Assembly (NCBI RefSeq): GCF_900110575.1 | Contig: NZ_FOEF01000023.1 | Location: forward strand, 62,001 to 126,000 | Direction of reading: 5' to 3' | Length of the DNA: 64,000 bases | DNA from: Amycolatopsis saalfeldensis | GTDB lineage: Bacteria; Actinomycetota; Actinomycetes; Mycobacteriales; Pseudonocardiaceae | Shown: piece after piece, positions 46,853 through 55,566 of the stretch | Numbering within the stretch: position 1 is the stretch's first letter | How the letters are laid out: each line of letters begins with the position of its first letter | Notes under the pieces: model-generated | What the model was told of the DNA's origin: nothing | Database searches by the model: none | The model's input: only the letters and a program-made list of their open reading frames with translations | Made by a program: the position numbers and the translations under genes

Positions 46853-47530
46853 ATGGCCGCCATCCGCAACGCCCGTGAACGGGCCCGCGCCGAGCTGACA
46901 CAGGAGATCAAGGACGAGGCCCGCCGCCAGCTGGGCGAGGTCGGCCCGCACGGGCTGTCGCTGCGCGCGGTCGCACGGGAGCTGGGCATGGTCTCCTCGG
47001 CGCTGTACCGGTACTTCCCCAGCCGCGACCGGCTGCTCACCGACCTGATCGTCGACGCGTACAACGCCGTCGGTGAAGCAGCGGAGGCCGGCGATCCCGG
47101 CCGGGGCGAGCACCGCACACGCTGGCGCGAGATCTGGCGGGCGACGCGGGCGTGGGCGAAAGCACACCGGCACGAGTACACGCTGATCTACGGCTCGCCC
47201 GTGCCCGGCTACCAGGCGCCGGAGGAGACCGTGGCGCCCGCGAGCCGCGTCGCGCTGGCGCTGGTCGCCGTGCTGGCCGACGCCCAGCCGCACGAGCCCG
47301 CGGTCACCGCCCCGATGCCCGCCGCACTGCGGGAACAGGCGGAAACGCTGGCCGCCGCGCTGGGCGTGGACATCCCGGCGGAGACCGGAACCCGTTTGGT
47401 GGCCGCCTGGACCCAGCTCTTCGGCGCGATCAGCTTCGAGCTGTTCGGCCACTACGTCGGCAGCGTCGACCCGGCGGACGCCTACTTCGAGCACCTGATC
47501 GGCCAGATGGCCGACTTCGTGGGGCTCTGA
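46853..47530 (+). CDS. TetR-family regulator
   Basis: 225 residues. HTH: ELTQEIKDEARRQLGEVGPHGLSLRAVARELGMVSSALYRYFPSRDRLLTDLIVDAY. The effector domain (TetR_C_13-like) carries RATRAWAKAHRHEYTLIYGSPVPGYQAP. Start ATG 46853, 41 bp after the second operator copy, so autorepression and control of the divergent F420-type oxidoreductase are likely. Confidence 0.93.
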   Translation: MAAIRNARERARAELTQEIKDEARRQLGEVGPHGLSLRAVARELGMVSSALYRYFPSRDRLLTDLIVDAYNAVGEAAEAGDPGRGEHRTRWREIWRATRAWAKAHRHEYTLIYGSPVPGYQAPEETVAPASRVALALVAVLADAQPHEPAVTAPMPAALREQAETLAAALGVDIPAETGTRLVAAWTQLFGAISFELFGHYVGSVDPADAYFEHLIGQMADFVGL

Positions 47531-47582
47531 GGAAAACCGGGTACGTTCGCCGGGAAGACCAACGCGGGAAGGCGGGTTCGAC

Positions 47583-49103
47583 GTGACGGGATGGGCCGGG
47601 CGGGTCGGCAGGATCCGGGTGATCGGGACCGGGGTGATGGGGCGCGGGATCGTCCAGCTGGCCGCGACCGGCGGGGTCACCGTCGAACTGGCGGACGTGC
47701 GGGCCGACGCCGTGCAGGCGGCGATCGAGTACGTCAGCGGCATGCTCGATCGGCTCGAGTCGAAGGGCAGGCTGACCGCCGAGCAGGCCAGGGCCGCCAA
47801 GGGCCGGCTGGTCCCCGTGGCCGCGCCGGCCGCCCCCGCCGACGGCGTGGACCTGGTGATCGAGGCCGTCCGCGAAGATCTCGAAACCAAGCGGGCCCTG
47901 TTCGCCGACCTGGAACGGGTCTGCGCGCCGGAGACGGTGTTCGCCACCAACACCAGTTCCCTGTCCGTCACCGAGATCGCGGCCGGACTGGCCGATCCGG
48001 CGCGGATGATCGGGCTGCACTTCTTCAACCCGGTCCCGCTGATGCGGCTGGTCGAGGTCGTGCCGGGCGTGCGCACGCACCCGTGGCTGCCCGGCGAAGC
48101 ACTCGAACTGGTCCGCGGCTGGGGCCACGAACCGGTGCTCGCCCGCGACGCGCCGGGGTTCCTGGTCAACCACGCCGGGCGGGGGCTGAACACCGAGGCG
48201 CTGCAGATCCTGTCGGAATCGGTCGCCGAGCCGGTGGACGTCGACCGCATCGCGCGGGACGTGCTGGGGCTGAAGCTGGGGCCGTTCGAACTGCTGGACC
48301 TGACCGGGCTGGACGTCTCGCACGCCGTGCTGGAGAGCATCTGGAGCGGGTTCCACTCCGAGCCGCGGCTGCGACCGTCGTGGCTGACGCGTCCCCGGGT
48401 GGCGGCCGGGCTGTTCGGCCGCAAGAACGGCGAGGGCTTTTACCGTTACGTGGACGGGAAACAGGAGGCCCCGGCCGAGCCGGCCGCGCCGCCGGTGCCG
48501 GACATGCCGGTGTTCACCTCGGACGAGCGGCTGGGCCGGCTGCTGGCCGCGGCCGGGGTGCAGGTCGTCTCCGACGCCTACCCGGACGCCGTGCTGCTGC
48601 TCACTTTGCGCGGTGAGTCCACTGTGGAGGCCGCTGCCCGCGAGGGCCTGCCCGCCGATCGCGTGTGCGGGGTGGACGCGCTCGGCGCGTACGAACGCCG
48701 CTTCACCCTGTCCGTCCACCCCGGACTGGATCCGGCGGCGGGGCGCGCCGCGTGGGGCGCACTGGCCGGGACCGGGCTACCGGTGACCATCGTGCGTGAC
48801 GGGCCGGCGCCCATTGCCCAGCGGCTGCTGGCCTCGATCGTCAACACCGCCTGTTACCTCGCCGACCAGGGCCTCGCCGTGCCCGCCGACATCGACACCG
48901 CCGTCCGCCTCGGCCTCGGCTACCCGCGCGGCCCGCTGGAGTGGGGCGACCTCGTCGGCCCCGACAAGGTGCTGCGCGTCCTCACCGGGCTCGCCGAGTC
49001 CACCGGGGACCCGCGCTACCGGCCGAGCGGGTGGCTGACCGAGCGGGTGGCGCTCGGCCTGCCGCTGACCGCCACCGGCACCCGGCCGGCCGACCTGCAC
49101 TGA
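47583..49103 (+). CDS. 3-hydroxyacyl-CoA dehydrogenase
   Basis: 506 residues, the double-length PaaH-like form. Rossmann loop VIGTGVMGRGIVQLAATGG, catalytic FATNTSSLSVTEIA and HFFNPVPLMRLVEVV, then DAPGFLVNHAGRGLNTEAL and a second C-terminal 3HCDH domain (LLASIVNTACYLADQGLAVPADIDTAVRLGLGYPRGPLEWGD). Oxidises 3-hydroxyacyl-CoA with NAD in beta-oxidation or aromatic-acid breakdown. GTG 47583. Stands alone; no thiolase or hydratase gene next to it. Confidence 0.92.
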   Translation: MTGWAGRVGRIRVIGTGVMGRGIVQLAATGGVTVELADVRADAVQAAIEYVSGMLDRLESKGRLTAEQARAAKGRLVPVAAPAAPADGVDLVIEAVREDLETKRALFADLERVCAPETVFATNTSSLSVTEIAAGLADPARMIGLHFFNPVPLMRLVEVVPGVRTHPWLPGEALELVRGWGHEPVLARDAPGFLVNHAGRGLNTEALQILSESVAEPVDVDRIARDVLGLKLGPFELLDLTGLDVSHAVLESIWSGFHSEPRLRPSWLTRPRVAAGLFGRKNGEGFYRYVDGKQEAPAEPAAPPVPDMPVFTSDERLGRLLAAAGVQVVSDAYPDAVLLLTLRGESTVEAAAREGLPADRVCGVDALGAYERRFTLSVHPGLDPAAGRAAWGALAGTGLPVTIVRDGPAPIAQRLLASIVNTACYLADQGLAVPADIDTAVRLGLGYPRGPLEWGDLVGPDKVLRVLTGLAESTGDPRYRPSGWLTERVALGLPLTATGTRPADLH

Positions 49104-49107
49104 GCGC

Positions 49108-49698
49108 CTACTTGACGACCTGGACCTCGTCGCCCTTTTCGAGGGTGTTGAAGAACTTCAGCGACGAGGTCTGGGAGAGGTGCACGCAGCCGTTGGAGTA
49201 CTTGCTCAGCGAGCCCTCGTGGAACGCGACGCCCGGGTAGAAGAACACGGAGTTCGGCATCGGCGCGTTGTCGAACTCGCGGCTGAGGTGCATCTTCTCC
49301 TTGGACAGCACCTTCCACGTGCCGAGCGGGGTCGTGCTGCCCGCCTTGCCGGGCATGGTCTTCACCGGGCCGTAGGTGATCTGGCCGTTGTCGAGCAGCC
49401 AGGCCTGGTGGCTCGAAAGGTCCACACACGCCTTCGCGGTGATGGTGCACGGGACGCCCGGCGCCATCTCCTTCTTCTCCTCGACCGGCTTCTCCTTGAC
49501 CGGGGCGGACGAGGTGGCCGGCGCGTCCGGCGTGGCGGGCGCGCTCTGGTCCGCGGGCTGCGCGGCCGGCGAGGTGACCGGAATGTCCGAAGTGGAGGGG
49601 AGCGCGGTCCCCGTCGTCGCACCCGCCACGGAGCAGGCGCTCATCAGCGCCGCAGCGGCCACAGTGGACAGACCGATCAGAATTTTCTTGACCCGCAC
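49108..49698 (-). CDS. L,D-transpeptidase lipoprotein (YkuD domain), copy 1
   Basis: 196 residues. Signal peptide with lipobox MSAC, a Pro/Ala/Ser linker with a charged stretch (VKEKPVEEKKE), then a YkuD domain: ACVDLSSHQAWLLDNGQITYGPV and the catalytic HEGSLSKYSNGCVHLS with His and Cys. It would form 3-3 peptidoglycan cross-links or attach proteins outside the cell. Close relative of the gene at 52726-53355, on the other side of the LGFP protein gene. Confidence 0.92.
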   Translation of the reverse strand: MRVKKILIGLSTVAAAALMSACSVAGATTGTALPSTSDIPVTSPAAQPADQSAPATPDAPATSSAPVKEKPVEEKKEMAPGVPCTITAKACVDLSSHQAWLLDNGQITYGPVKTMPGKAGSTTPLGTWKVLSKEKMHLSREFDNAPMPNSVFFYPGVAFHEGSLSKYSNGCVHLSQTSSLKFFNTLEKGDEVQVVK

Positions 49699-49745
49699 GA
49701 CTACCCCCGAAAGCTCGGTTTTGCTTTACGGGGAATGAGACGTGC

Positions 49746-49808
49746 CGGGCCGGGCTGAGGTTGACCTCGCGGAAGCGGCGAACATCACCGCAACCTCAGC
49801 CCGGCCCG
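49746..49808 (-). terminator. Terminator of the dehydrogenase/LGFP gene
   Basis: Perfect 18-bp stem (49746-49763 with 49791-49808) with a 27-base loop, 7 bp after the stop codon at 49816. Confidence 0.75.
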
Positions 49809-49815
49809 CGCGTCC

Positions 49816-52626
49816 TCACCAGTGGCGGTCGACCGCCCCGCCGGCGAGCGTGTACACGATGTAACCGCCCTGGAAGTCACTGCGGAAACCGCCGCCGGAG
49901 ATCGCGTACTCGTCCGATATCGGCAACCCCAGGTACGACCGCTCCCAGCCGATCGCGGCCCAGCGGTTGCGGATCTCTCCCTGCACGTTGTGCGCGCCCG
50001 TGGCCGCGCTCCAGTAGATCGACCCGTTCTTGGTGAAGTGGTTGTACCGCGCTCCGCCGCCCGGCGTCGCGGACTCGTCCGTGGTCGGGTAGCCCATCCC
50101 GCGCTCGTAGCCGAACGCGGCCCACTTCCGTTTGATCTCGCCGCCGATCTGGTGCGCGCCGGTCGACGGCGTCCAGTAGATCGAGCTGCCGCCGCTGAAG
50201 TGGTTGAACCGCCCGACGCCGTCGGGGGTCGCGGTCTCGTCGGTGATCGGGTAGCCCAAGCCCCGCTCGTACCCGAACTCCGCCCACTTCTGCCGGATCG
50301 CGCCGCCGATCTGGTGCGCGCCAGTGGACGGCGTCCAGTAGACCGAGCTGCCGCCGGCGAAGTGGTTGTACCGCCCCACTCCGTCCGGGGTCGCCGTCTC
50401 GTCGTTGAGCGGCGGCCCGAACTTCAGGTGCCCGCCGATCGCCAGGTACTCGGCGAGGATCGACCCGCCGACCTCGTGCACGCCGGTCTGCGCCGACCAA
50501 TAGAGCCGGCCGTTCGCGTACGGCCGCAGGTGCACCGGGCCGTCGACGACCTCGGGCCCGGTGGGATTCCCGAGCGACGCGCGCAACGCGGGCTCGGCGG
50601 CGTACCGCTGGTCGATCGCGGACACGTAGTTCGCGGTCAGCGTCTGGTCACCGGTGCCGACGGTGATCGACCACGACGTCGTCGTCGGACCGCCCTGCCA
50701 GCCGGCGAACTTCGACGCGCCGTCGCTGCCCAGCGTCGAAGCGGTCACGTCGAACTTCGCGCCCTCGGCGACCATCGCGCTGCTGACGCCGCCCTCGCTC
50801 GGGATGCTCAACGCGGCCGGCTGCGTGCTCACGAGCGTGAGCCGGTGCTGCCGGGGCAACGCGACGTACGTGCTGCTCGCCTGCACGCCCGCGCTGTCGG
50901 TCACCGTCGCGGTGAACTCCATGCGCGAGTCGGTGTGGTCGGTGAACGGCACGGTCAGCGAAGGCCCGGTCGCGCCTTCGCCCGGGTGCACGTGGCAGGC
51001 GCCGAGGTCCGGGCAGTGCCGGATCAGCGACGTCCACGTGACGGGCAGGGCGCCGTCCTCGGCGTCGGTGGCGGTCGCGGAGAGCGCGATGGATTCGCCG
51101 ACGGCGAAGTCCGCCTGAGCCGGAGGTGTCAGCGCGACCGTCGGCGAGTGGTTGCCCGGCGCGACCGCGACGGTGGTGGTTCCCTTGGCGCCCAACGGGT
51201 CCTGGACGGTGAGGGTCGCGGTGAACTGCGTGCCCGCGGCGTACTGGTGGCTGGCCTTCACGCCGGTCCCCGTGGTGCCGTCGCCGAAGTCCCAGGCGTA
51301 GCTGATCGGGTCGCCGTCGAAGTCGTATGAGCCGCTGCCGTCGAAGGCGACGGTGCGGGTGTCCGGGTCGGTGGACGAGGTCGCCACCGCGACCGGCGCG
51401 GAGTTGTTCGTCGAGTAGCTCAGCCTTCGCAGCAGGCCCGAGTTGAGGTCGCTGAACACGATGTCGCCGTTGGGGGCCGAGGAGATGCGCGTTACCCCGC
51501 CGATGTTGGAGAACGGCGGCGGGTTCTGGGGCGCCTGCGTGAGCTTGCCCTGCGCGTCGTACTTCAGCGTCCACATCTTCAGGCCCGCGTAGTCGCCGAA
51601 GAAGTACGCGCCCTGGTAGGCCGCCGGATACGTCGTTCCACTGTAGACAATCCCGCCGGTGACGCTGTTGCCCTGCGCCGGTCCGGTGCCGTGCTGGTGC
51701 TCCCACAGCGGCGGGGTGTTCACGACCGACGCGCACCGCGCGTCGACCGAGTAGCCGGGCGTCGGGTGGTTGCCCTCCCAGCACGGCCACGCGAGGTTGG
51801 CGCCGGGCTGCACGACGTCGACCTCTTCCCAGGTGTACCAGCCGACGTCGCCGACCACCGGCAGACCGCTCTTCGGGTCGAGCGTGAAGCGGAACGGGTT
51901 GCGGAAGCCACTCGCGAACACCTTGGAGCGCACGGAATCCGGCGCGGCGGCGTCGTAGTACGGGTTCCCGGGCACCGCCTTGCCGTCCGCGGTGAGGTGC
52001 AGGATCTTGCCGAACGGCGAGTTCAGGTCCTGCGCGGCGAAGGCGACCTCGTTGGTCTTGCCCGCGTCGCCGTTGTCGCCGATGGAGTACCAGAGTGTGC
52101 CGTCGGCCGCGGGGATCACGGTGTCGACGCCGTGGATGTACCACTGGCTGCCCGGCACGTCGAAGATCACCTGCTCCTCGGCGAGCCCGGACGGGCGGCC
52201 GGCGCGGTCAAGGGTCACGGTGAAGCGCGCGGCCCGCTGGAAGTACGCGCCGTTGCCCGTGCTGACCGAGCGGTTCAGGTAGATGTGGTGCGTGGTGGCG
52301 TAATCCGGGGCGAGCGCGATGCTGGTGAGCCCGATGTCGCCCTGCGACTCGACGTTGAAGGTCGCGATCTGCACCGGCGTGCCCGCGCCGTTCGGGGGCA
52401 CCCAGTTGACGACGCCGGATTTGCCGAGCGCCAGCACGCTGTCGTCGGGCAGCCAGGCGAAGTCGGTGAACTGGTAGGCCGCCAGCCCCGTCGGGATGTC
52501 CCGGAGCACGAACCCCGGTGGCAGCGACGGCGTCCCCGCGGCGGCGGCCGGTGTGGCCACCGCGGGTGCCAGCGCAAGAGCCGTCACAGCGGCCACGAAC
52601 AACGTACGAAGTCTTCCCAAGGCCAT
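49816..52626 (-). CDS. Secreted glucose/sorbosone-dehydrogenase, PKD and LGFP-repeat protein
   Basis: 936 residues. The Sec signal peptide ends near residue 28 (ATPAAAAGT). Residues about 35-380 form a GSDH beta-propeller (GFRNPFRFTLDPKSGLPVVGDVGWYTWEEVDVVQPGANLAWPCWEG). A PKD domain follows (FDGSGSYDFDGDPISYAWDFGDGTTGTG), then a further Ig-like domain, then about five LGFP-type repeats (LGYPITDETATPDGVGRFNHF, IYWTPSTGAHQIGGEI) at the C terminus. LGFP repeats often attach proteins to the cell wall. It may oxidise sugars or aldoses outside the cell with PQQ. Start 52626 with GGGAAGGGGG upstream; a longer frame exists but adds no signal peptide. Confidence 0.9.
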   Translation of the reverse strand: MALGRLRTLFVAAVTALALAPAVATPAAAAGTPSLPPGFVLRDIPTGLAAYQFTDFAWLPDDSVLALGKSGVVNWVPPNGAGTPVQIATFNVESQGDIGLTSIALAPDYATTHHIYLNRSVSTGNGAYFQRAARFTVTLDRAGRPSGLAEEQVIFDVPGSQWYIHGVDTVIPAADGTLWYSIGDNGDAGKTNEVAFAAQDLNSPFGKILHLTADGKAVPGNPYYDAAAPDSVRSKVFASGFRNPFRFTLDPKSGLPVVGDVGWYTWEEVDVVQPGANLAWPCWEGNHPTPGYSVDARCASVVNTPPLWEHQHGTGPAQGNSVTGGIVYSGTTYPAAYQGAYFFGDYAGLKMWTLKYDAQGKLTQAPQNPPPFSNIGGVTRISSAPNGDIVFSDLNSGLLRRLSYSTNNSAPVAVATSSTDPDTRTVAFDGSGSYDFDGDPISYAWDFGDGTTGTGVKASHQYAAGTQFTATLTVQDPLGAKGTTTVAVAPGNHSPTVALTPPAQADFAVGESIALSATATDAEDGALPVTWTSLIRHCPDLGACHVHPGEGATGPSLTVPFTDHTDSRMEFTATVTDSAGVQASSTYVALPRQHRLTLVSTQPAALSIPSEGGVSSAMVAEGAKFDVTASTLGSDGASKFAGWQGGPTTTSWSITVGTGDQTLTANYVSAIDQRYAAEPALRASLGNPTGPEVVDGPVHLRPYANGRLYWSAQTGVHEVGGSILAEYLAIGGHLKFGPPLNDETATPDGVGRYNHFAGGSSVYWTPSTGAHQIGGAIRQKWAEFGYERGLGYPITDETATPDGVGRFNHFSGGSSIYWTPSTGAHQIGGEIKRKWAAFGYERGMGYPTTDESATPGGGARYNHFTKNGSIYWSAATGAHNVQGEIRNRWAAIGWERSYLGLPISDEYAISGGGFRSDFQGGYIVYTLAGGAVDRHW

Positions 52627-52725
52627 CGATGGCCCCCTTCCCCAAGTGACCGCTTGTCGCCTGGGGAAGGCCAATTGTTGCCACGATCGAGTGATATTTA
52701 CCCGAACGTGACACTAAGAGTAGTT

Positions 52726-53355
52726 TCAGGGCACCACCTGGACGACGTCACCGACGGCCAGGGTGTTGAAGAACTTCAGCGAGGACGTCGCCGAGAGGTG
52801 CACGCAGCCGTGTGAGTACGCCCTCAGGCTGCCGGTGTGGAAGGCGTCGCCCGGGTAGAAGAAGACCGAGTTGGGCATTTTCGCGTTGTCGAACTCGCGG
52901 CTGTAGTGCATCTTCTCCTTCGACAGCACGTGGAACGTGCCCGTCGGAGTCGGATTGGCCTTCTGGCCGGGCAGCATGGAGACCGGCCCGTAGACGACGT
53001 TGCCGTCCTCGAGCAGCCAGGCGCGGTGCGCGGACAGGTCGACGCAGGCGCTGGTGCCGCTCGCCGCCGCGGCCTTCGCGCACGGCACGTTCGCGGTGCT
53101 CACCGGCGGCTTCGGCTTGGGCTTGGGCGGCGCCGGCTTGGGCGTGGCCTTGGACGTGCTCGGCGGACTCGACGGCGTGGGCGCCGGGCTGCTCGTGGTC
53201 GGCGCCGGGGTCGTGGTGGCCGGCGCGCTGCTGCTCGCCCCCGCGGCCACGGCGCCGCCGCCGGTCGTGGACCCCGCGTCGGACGAGCCGCCGGAACACG
53301 CGGCCAGCGCGAACGCACTGGCCAGCCCCACCGCACCCACCAAAATCCTCTTCAC
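52726..53355 (-). CDS. L,D-transpeptidase lipoprotein (YkuD domain), copy 2
   Basis: 209 residues from GTG 53355 (VKRILVGAVGLASAFALAACS, lipobox LAAC). A long Pro/Ser/Thr/Lys linker (about 30-100, with KPKPKPP) spans the wall; the YkuD domain contains ACVDLSAHRAWLLEDGNVVYGPV and HTGSLRAYSHGCVHLS with the catalytic His and Cys. It shares its C terminus closely with copy 1 at 49108-49698 (SLKFFNTL, GDEVQVV/GDVVQVV), so the pair arose by duplication. Confidence 0.92.
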   Translation of the reverse strand: MKRILVGAVGLASAFALAACSGGSSDAGSTTGGGAVAAGASSSAPATTTPAPTTSSPAPTPSSPPSTSKATPKPAPPKPKPKPPVSTANVPCAKAAAASGTSACVDLSAHRAWLLEDGNVVYGPVSMLPGQKANPTPTGTFHVLSKEKMHYSREFDNAKMPNSVFFYPGDAFHTGSLRAYSHGCVHLSATSSLKFFNTLAVGDVVQVVP

Positions 53356-53588
53356 GATCCGGCACCCCCACGAAGTTTTCCAGGCTCGACCCTGTCTACC
53401 CGGCAAAGACGGGCCACACCCGCCGACGGTTGCGATCGGAAGGTCACGATCAGGTAGCCGACCCCCCGTGCGGGTGAAGGTCCACCCGTGGATGGAGCAG
53501 TGGATCCACCTGGGACCCGCCCGTGCGCCGACGAGATCCGCGCCCGTTCAGCCGACTCTTGAGGGACCACGGAAACAGAGGAGTCCCG

Positions 53589-54095
53589 ATGAGCCCGGCC
53601 ACTGTCCTGCTTTACGTCGCGATCGCGGCGCTGGTCATCTACCGCGTGATCTACCGCCAGCTGCGCGGCACGCTGCTCAGCCGCAAGGGGCTGATGCTGA
53701 TGCCGCTGATCCTGGTGGCCATCGGTGTCTTCACCGCGCTCCAGGCGCTGCCGCGGGCCAGTGCCGGCGAACTGGCGCTGCTCGGGGTCGACATCGTGGT
53801 CCTGGGCGCGCTCGGCGCACTGCGCAGCGCGACCACCACGCTCACCCGCAGCGGCAACACGACCTTCCAGAAGGGCTCGGCCCTCACGCTGGTCCTGTGG
53901 CTCGCGACGATCGCCGTCCGCGTCGGCTTCGGCTTCCTCGGCGGGACGCTGGGCGTGAGCGGGGCGCTGACGTCGTCGACGATCATGCTCACCCTCGGCA
54001 TCAGCATCGCCGTGCAGAACGGCCTGACCTACCTGCGGATCCAGCGGCTCGGCCTGCCGCTGGCCGATCAGGACCGCCGGTCCGTCAACGCTTGA
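53589..54095 (+). CDS. Four-pass membrane protein (CcdC/DUF1453-like)
   Basis: 168 residues with about four to five hydrophobic segments (1-20, 37-55, 60-80, 94-112, 122-145). Family resemblance is to DUF1453/CcdC-like proteins (YRVIYRQLRGTLLSRKGLMLMPLILVAIGV ... RSATTTLTRSGNTTFQKGSALTLVLWL). No catalytic residues. ATG 53589 with GAGGAGTCC upstream. Isolated gene; function unknown. Confidence 0.78.
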   Translation: MSPATVLLYVAIAALVIYRVIYRQLRGTLLSRKGLMLMPLILVAIGVFTALQALPRASAGELALLGVDIVVLGALGALRSATTTLTRSGNTTFQKGSALTLVLWLATIAVRVGFGFLGGTLGVSGALTSSTIMLTLGISIAVQNGLTYLRIQRLGLPLADQDRRSVNA

Positions 54096-54115
54096 TGCCC
54101 GAGCAGTCGGCACGC

Positions 54116-54682
54116 TCAGCCGAGCGTGCCGACAACTTCGCGCAGTTGCACAAAAGCCTGGTCGATCAGCGTGGCCAAGCCGGTGGATGCGTCGGCCTGC
54201 CACCGGCTCGTGGCACTCCTGAAGGTGTCCATCCCGATCTGCGCGCACAGGTGCGCGATGCGCTGCTCGGTCCCGCGGGCCCGCAAGGCCTCGGTCATGG
54301 CGTCGATGAGCGCCGCGGTCTTGGCCAGCGAGCGTTCGTGGAGCGCCGGGGTCGTGGCGACCAGGCGCGCGCCGGGCTCGGAGACCACCCGGTTGCGCTC
54401 GAAGAGCGGCACGCTCGCGTGGAAGGCGGCCTGGATCGTCGGGAGCGGTTTGGTGCCCTCGGGCACCGCCGCGATCGCGTTGGTCAGCGTCTCGCGCAAC
54501 TCGGCCTCGCCACCGAACAGGACCTCGCGCTTGTCGGCGAAATGCCGGAAGAACGTGCGCTCGGTGACGCCGGCGCGGGTGGCGATGCGCTGGGCCGTGG
54601 TCTGGTCGTAGCCGTGCTCGACGAACAGCTCGACGGCGGCCAGTTCGAGCCGTCGCCGGACCGGTTCTCCGCTTCGTGGCAT
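54116..54682 (-). CDS. TetR-family regulator
   Basis: 188 residues. HTH: SGEPVRRRLELAAVELFVEHGYDQTTAQRIATRAGVTERTFFRHFADKREVLFGGE. Divergent from an SDR gene, with two GTCAGnnnCTGAC operators between them. It probably represses that gene and itself. Start ATG 54682. Confidence 0.93.
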   Translation of the reverse strand: MPRSGEPVRRRLELAAVELFVEHGYDQTTAQRIATRAGVTERTFFRHFADKREVLFGGEAELRETLTNAIAAVPEGTKPLPTIQAAFHASVPLFERNRVVSEPGARLVATTPALHERSLAKTAALIDAMTEALRARGTEQRIAHLCAQIGMDTFRSATSRWQADASTGLATLIDQAFVQLREVVGTLG

Positions 54683-54714
54683 CCGTCGATGCTAGCACGA
54701 AAAGTCGCGGTTGC

Positions 54715-54750
54715 GTCAGCGGCTGACGTATCTTATCGTCAGTAACTGAC
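54715..54750. promoter_or_regulatory. Two GTCAGnnnCTGAC operators
   Basis: GTCAGCGGCTGAC (54715-54727) and GTCAGTAACTGAC (54738-54750) lie 23 bp apart centre to centre in the 94-bp gap between the TetR and SDR genes. TATCTT (54729-54734) between them may be a -10, so binding would block transcription. Confidence 0.8.
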
Positions 54751-54776
54751 ACAACCTGCTCGGCCAAGGAGAGCAC

Positions 54777-55544
54777 ATGGAACACCGATTCGACGGGCGC
54801 ACGGTCGTCGTCACCGGGGCGAGCTCCGGCATCGGCGTCGGCATCGCCCGGCGCTTCGCCGCGGAGGGGGCCAACCTGGTCATCGCGGCCCGGCGCAAGA
54901 ACCGGCTCGACGAGCTCGCGGCCGAGCTCGGCCCGGACCGGGTGCTCGCGGTCGCCACCGACGTCCGCCGCCAGGAGGACGTGCAGGCGATGATCAGCGC
55001 CGGCGCGGAGCGCTTCGGCGGGATCGACGTACTGGTCTCCAACGCCGGCCTCGGCCTGGCCAAGCCCTTCGAGGAGACCACGCTCGAAGACTGGCGGCTG
55101 GTGCTGGGCACCGACCTGGACAGCGCCTTCTTCGGCGCCCAGGCCGCGCTGCCGCACCTCAAAGCGAGCCGCGGCAGCATCGTCCACATCGCCTCGGCCT
55201 CCGGGCTCGGCGGCGACCGGCGGCTGACCGCCTACAACGCGGCCAAGGGCGCGGTGGTGAATTTCACCCGCGGGCTCGCCTTCGACCTCGGCCCGCACGG
55301 GATCCGCGTCAACGCCGTCACCCCGTCCCTCACGATCGGCCCGGAGCACCGGGACCATCCCGGGCTCGAGCAGCTGGTCGAGAAGTTCAATCCGCGCCGG
55401 GCGCTGGCCGGCTACTCCACCCCGGACGACATCGGCGCCGCGGTCGCGTTCCTGGCCGGTGCGGACGCCCGGTTCATCACCGGCGCGATCCTGCCGGTCG
55501 ACGGCGGGATCACCGCCGGCAGCGGCCAGCCCGACCTGTTCTGA
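54777..55544 (+). CDS. SDR-family oxidoreductase
   Basis: 255 residues, classical SDR: VVVTGASSGIGVGIARRFAAEGANLVIAAR (TGxxxGIG), NAGLG, catalytic Ser in ASASGLGG, YNAAKGAVVNFTRGLAFDLGPHGIRVNAVTP (Tyr-x-x-x-Lys) and the C-terminal AVAFLAGADARFITGAILPVDGG. NAD(P)-dependent alcohol/ketone oxidoreductase; substrate unknown. ATG 54777 follows AAGGAGA. Target of the divergent TetR protein. Confidence 0.93.
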   Translation: MEHRFDGRTVVVTGASSGIGVGIARRFAAEGANLVIAARRKNRLDELAAELGPDRVLAVATDVRRQEDVQAMISAGAERFGGIDVLVSNAGLGLAKPFEETTLEDWRLVLGTDLDSAFFGAQAALPHLKASRGSIVHIASASGLGGDRRLTAYNAAKGAVVNFTRGLAFDLGPHGIRVNAVTPSLTIGPEHRDHPGLEQLVEKFNPRRALAGYSTPDDIGAAVAFLAGADARFITGAILPVDGGITAGSGQPDLF

Positions 55545-55566
55545 CGAGCGGCGTTCCGTCCAGCGG

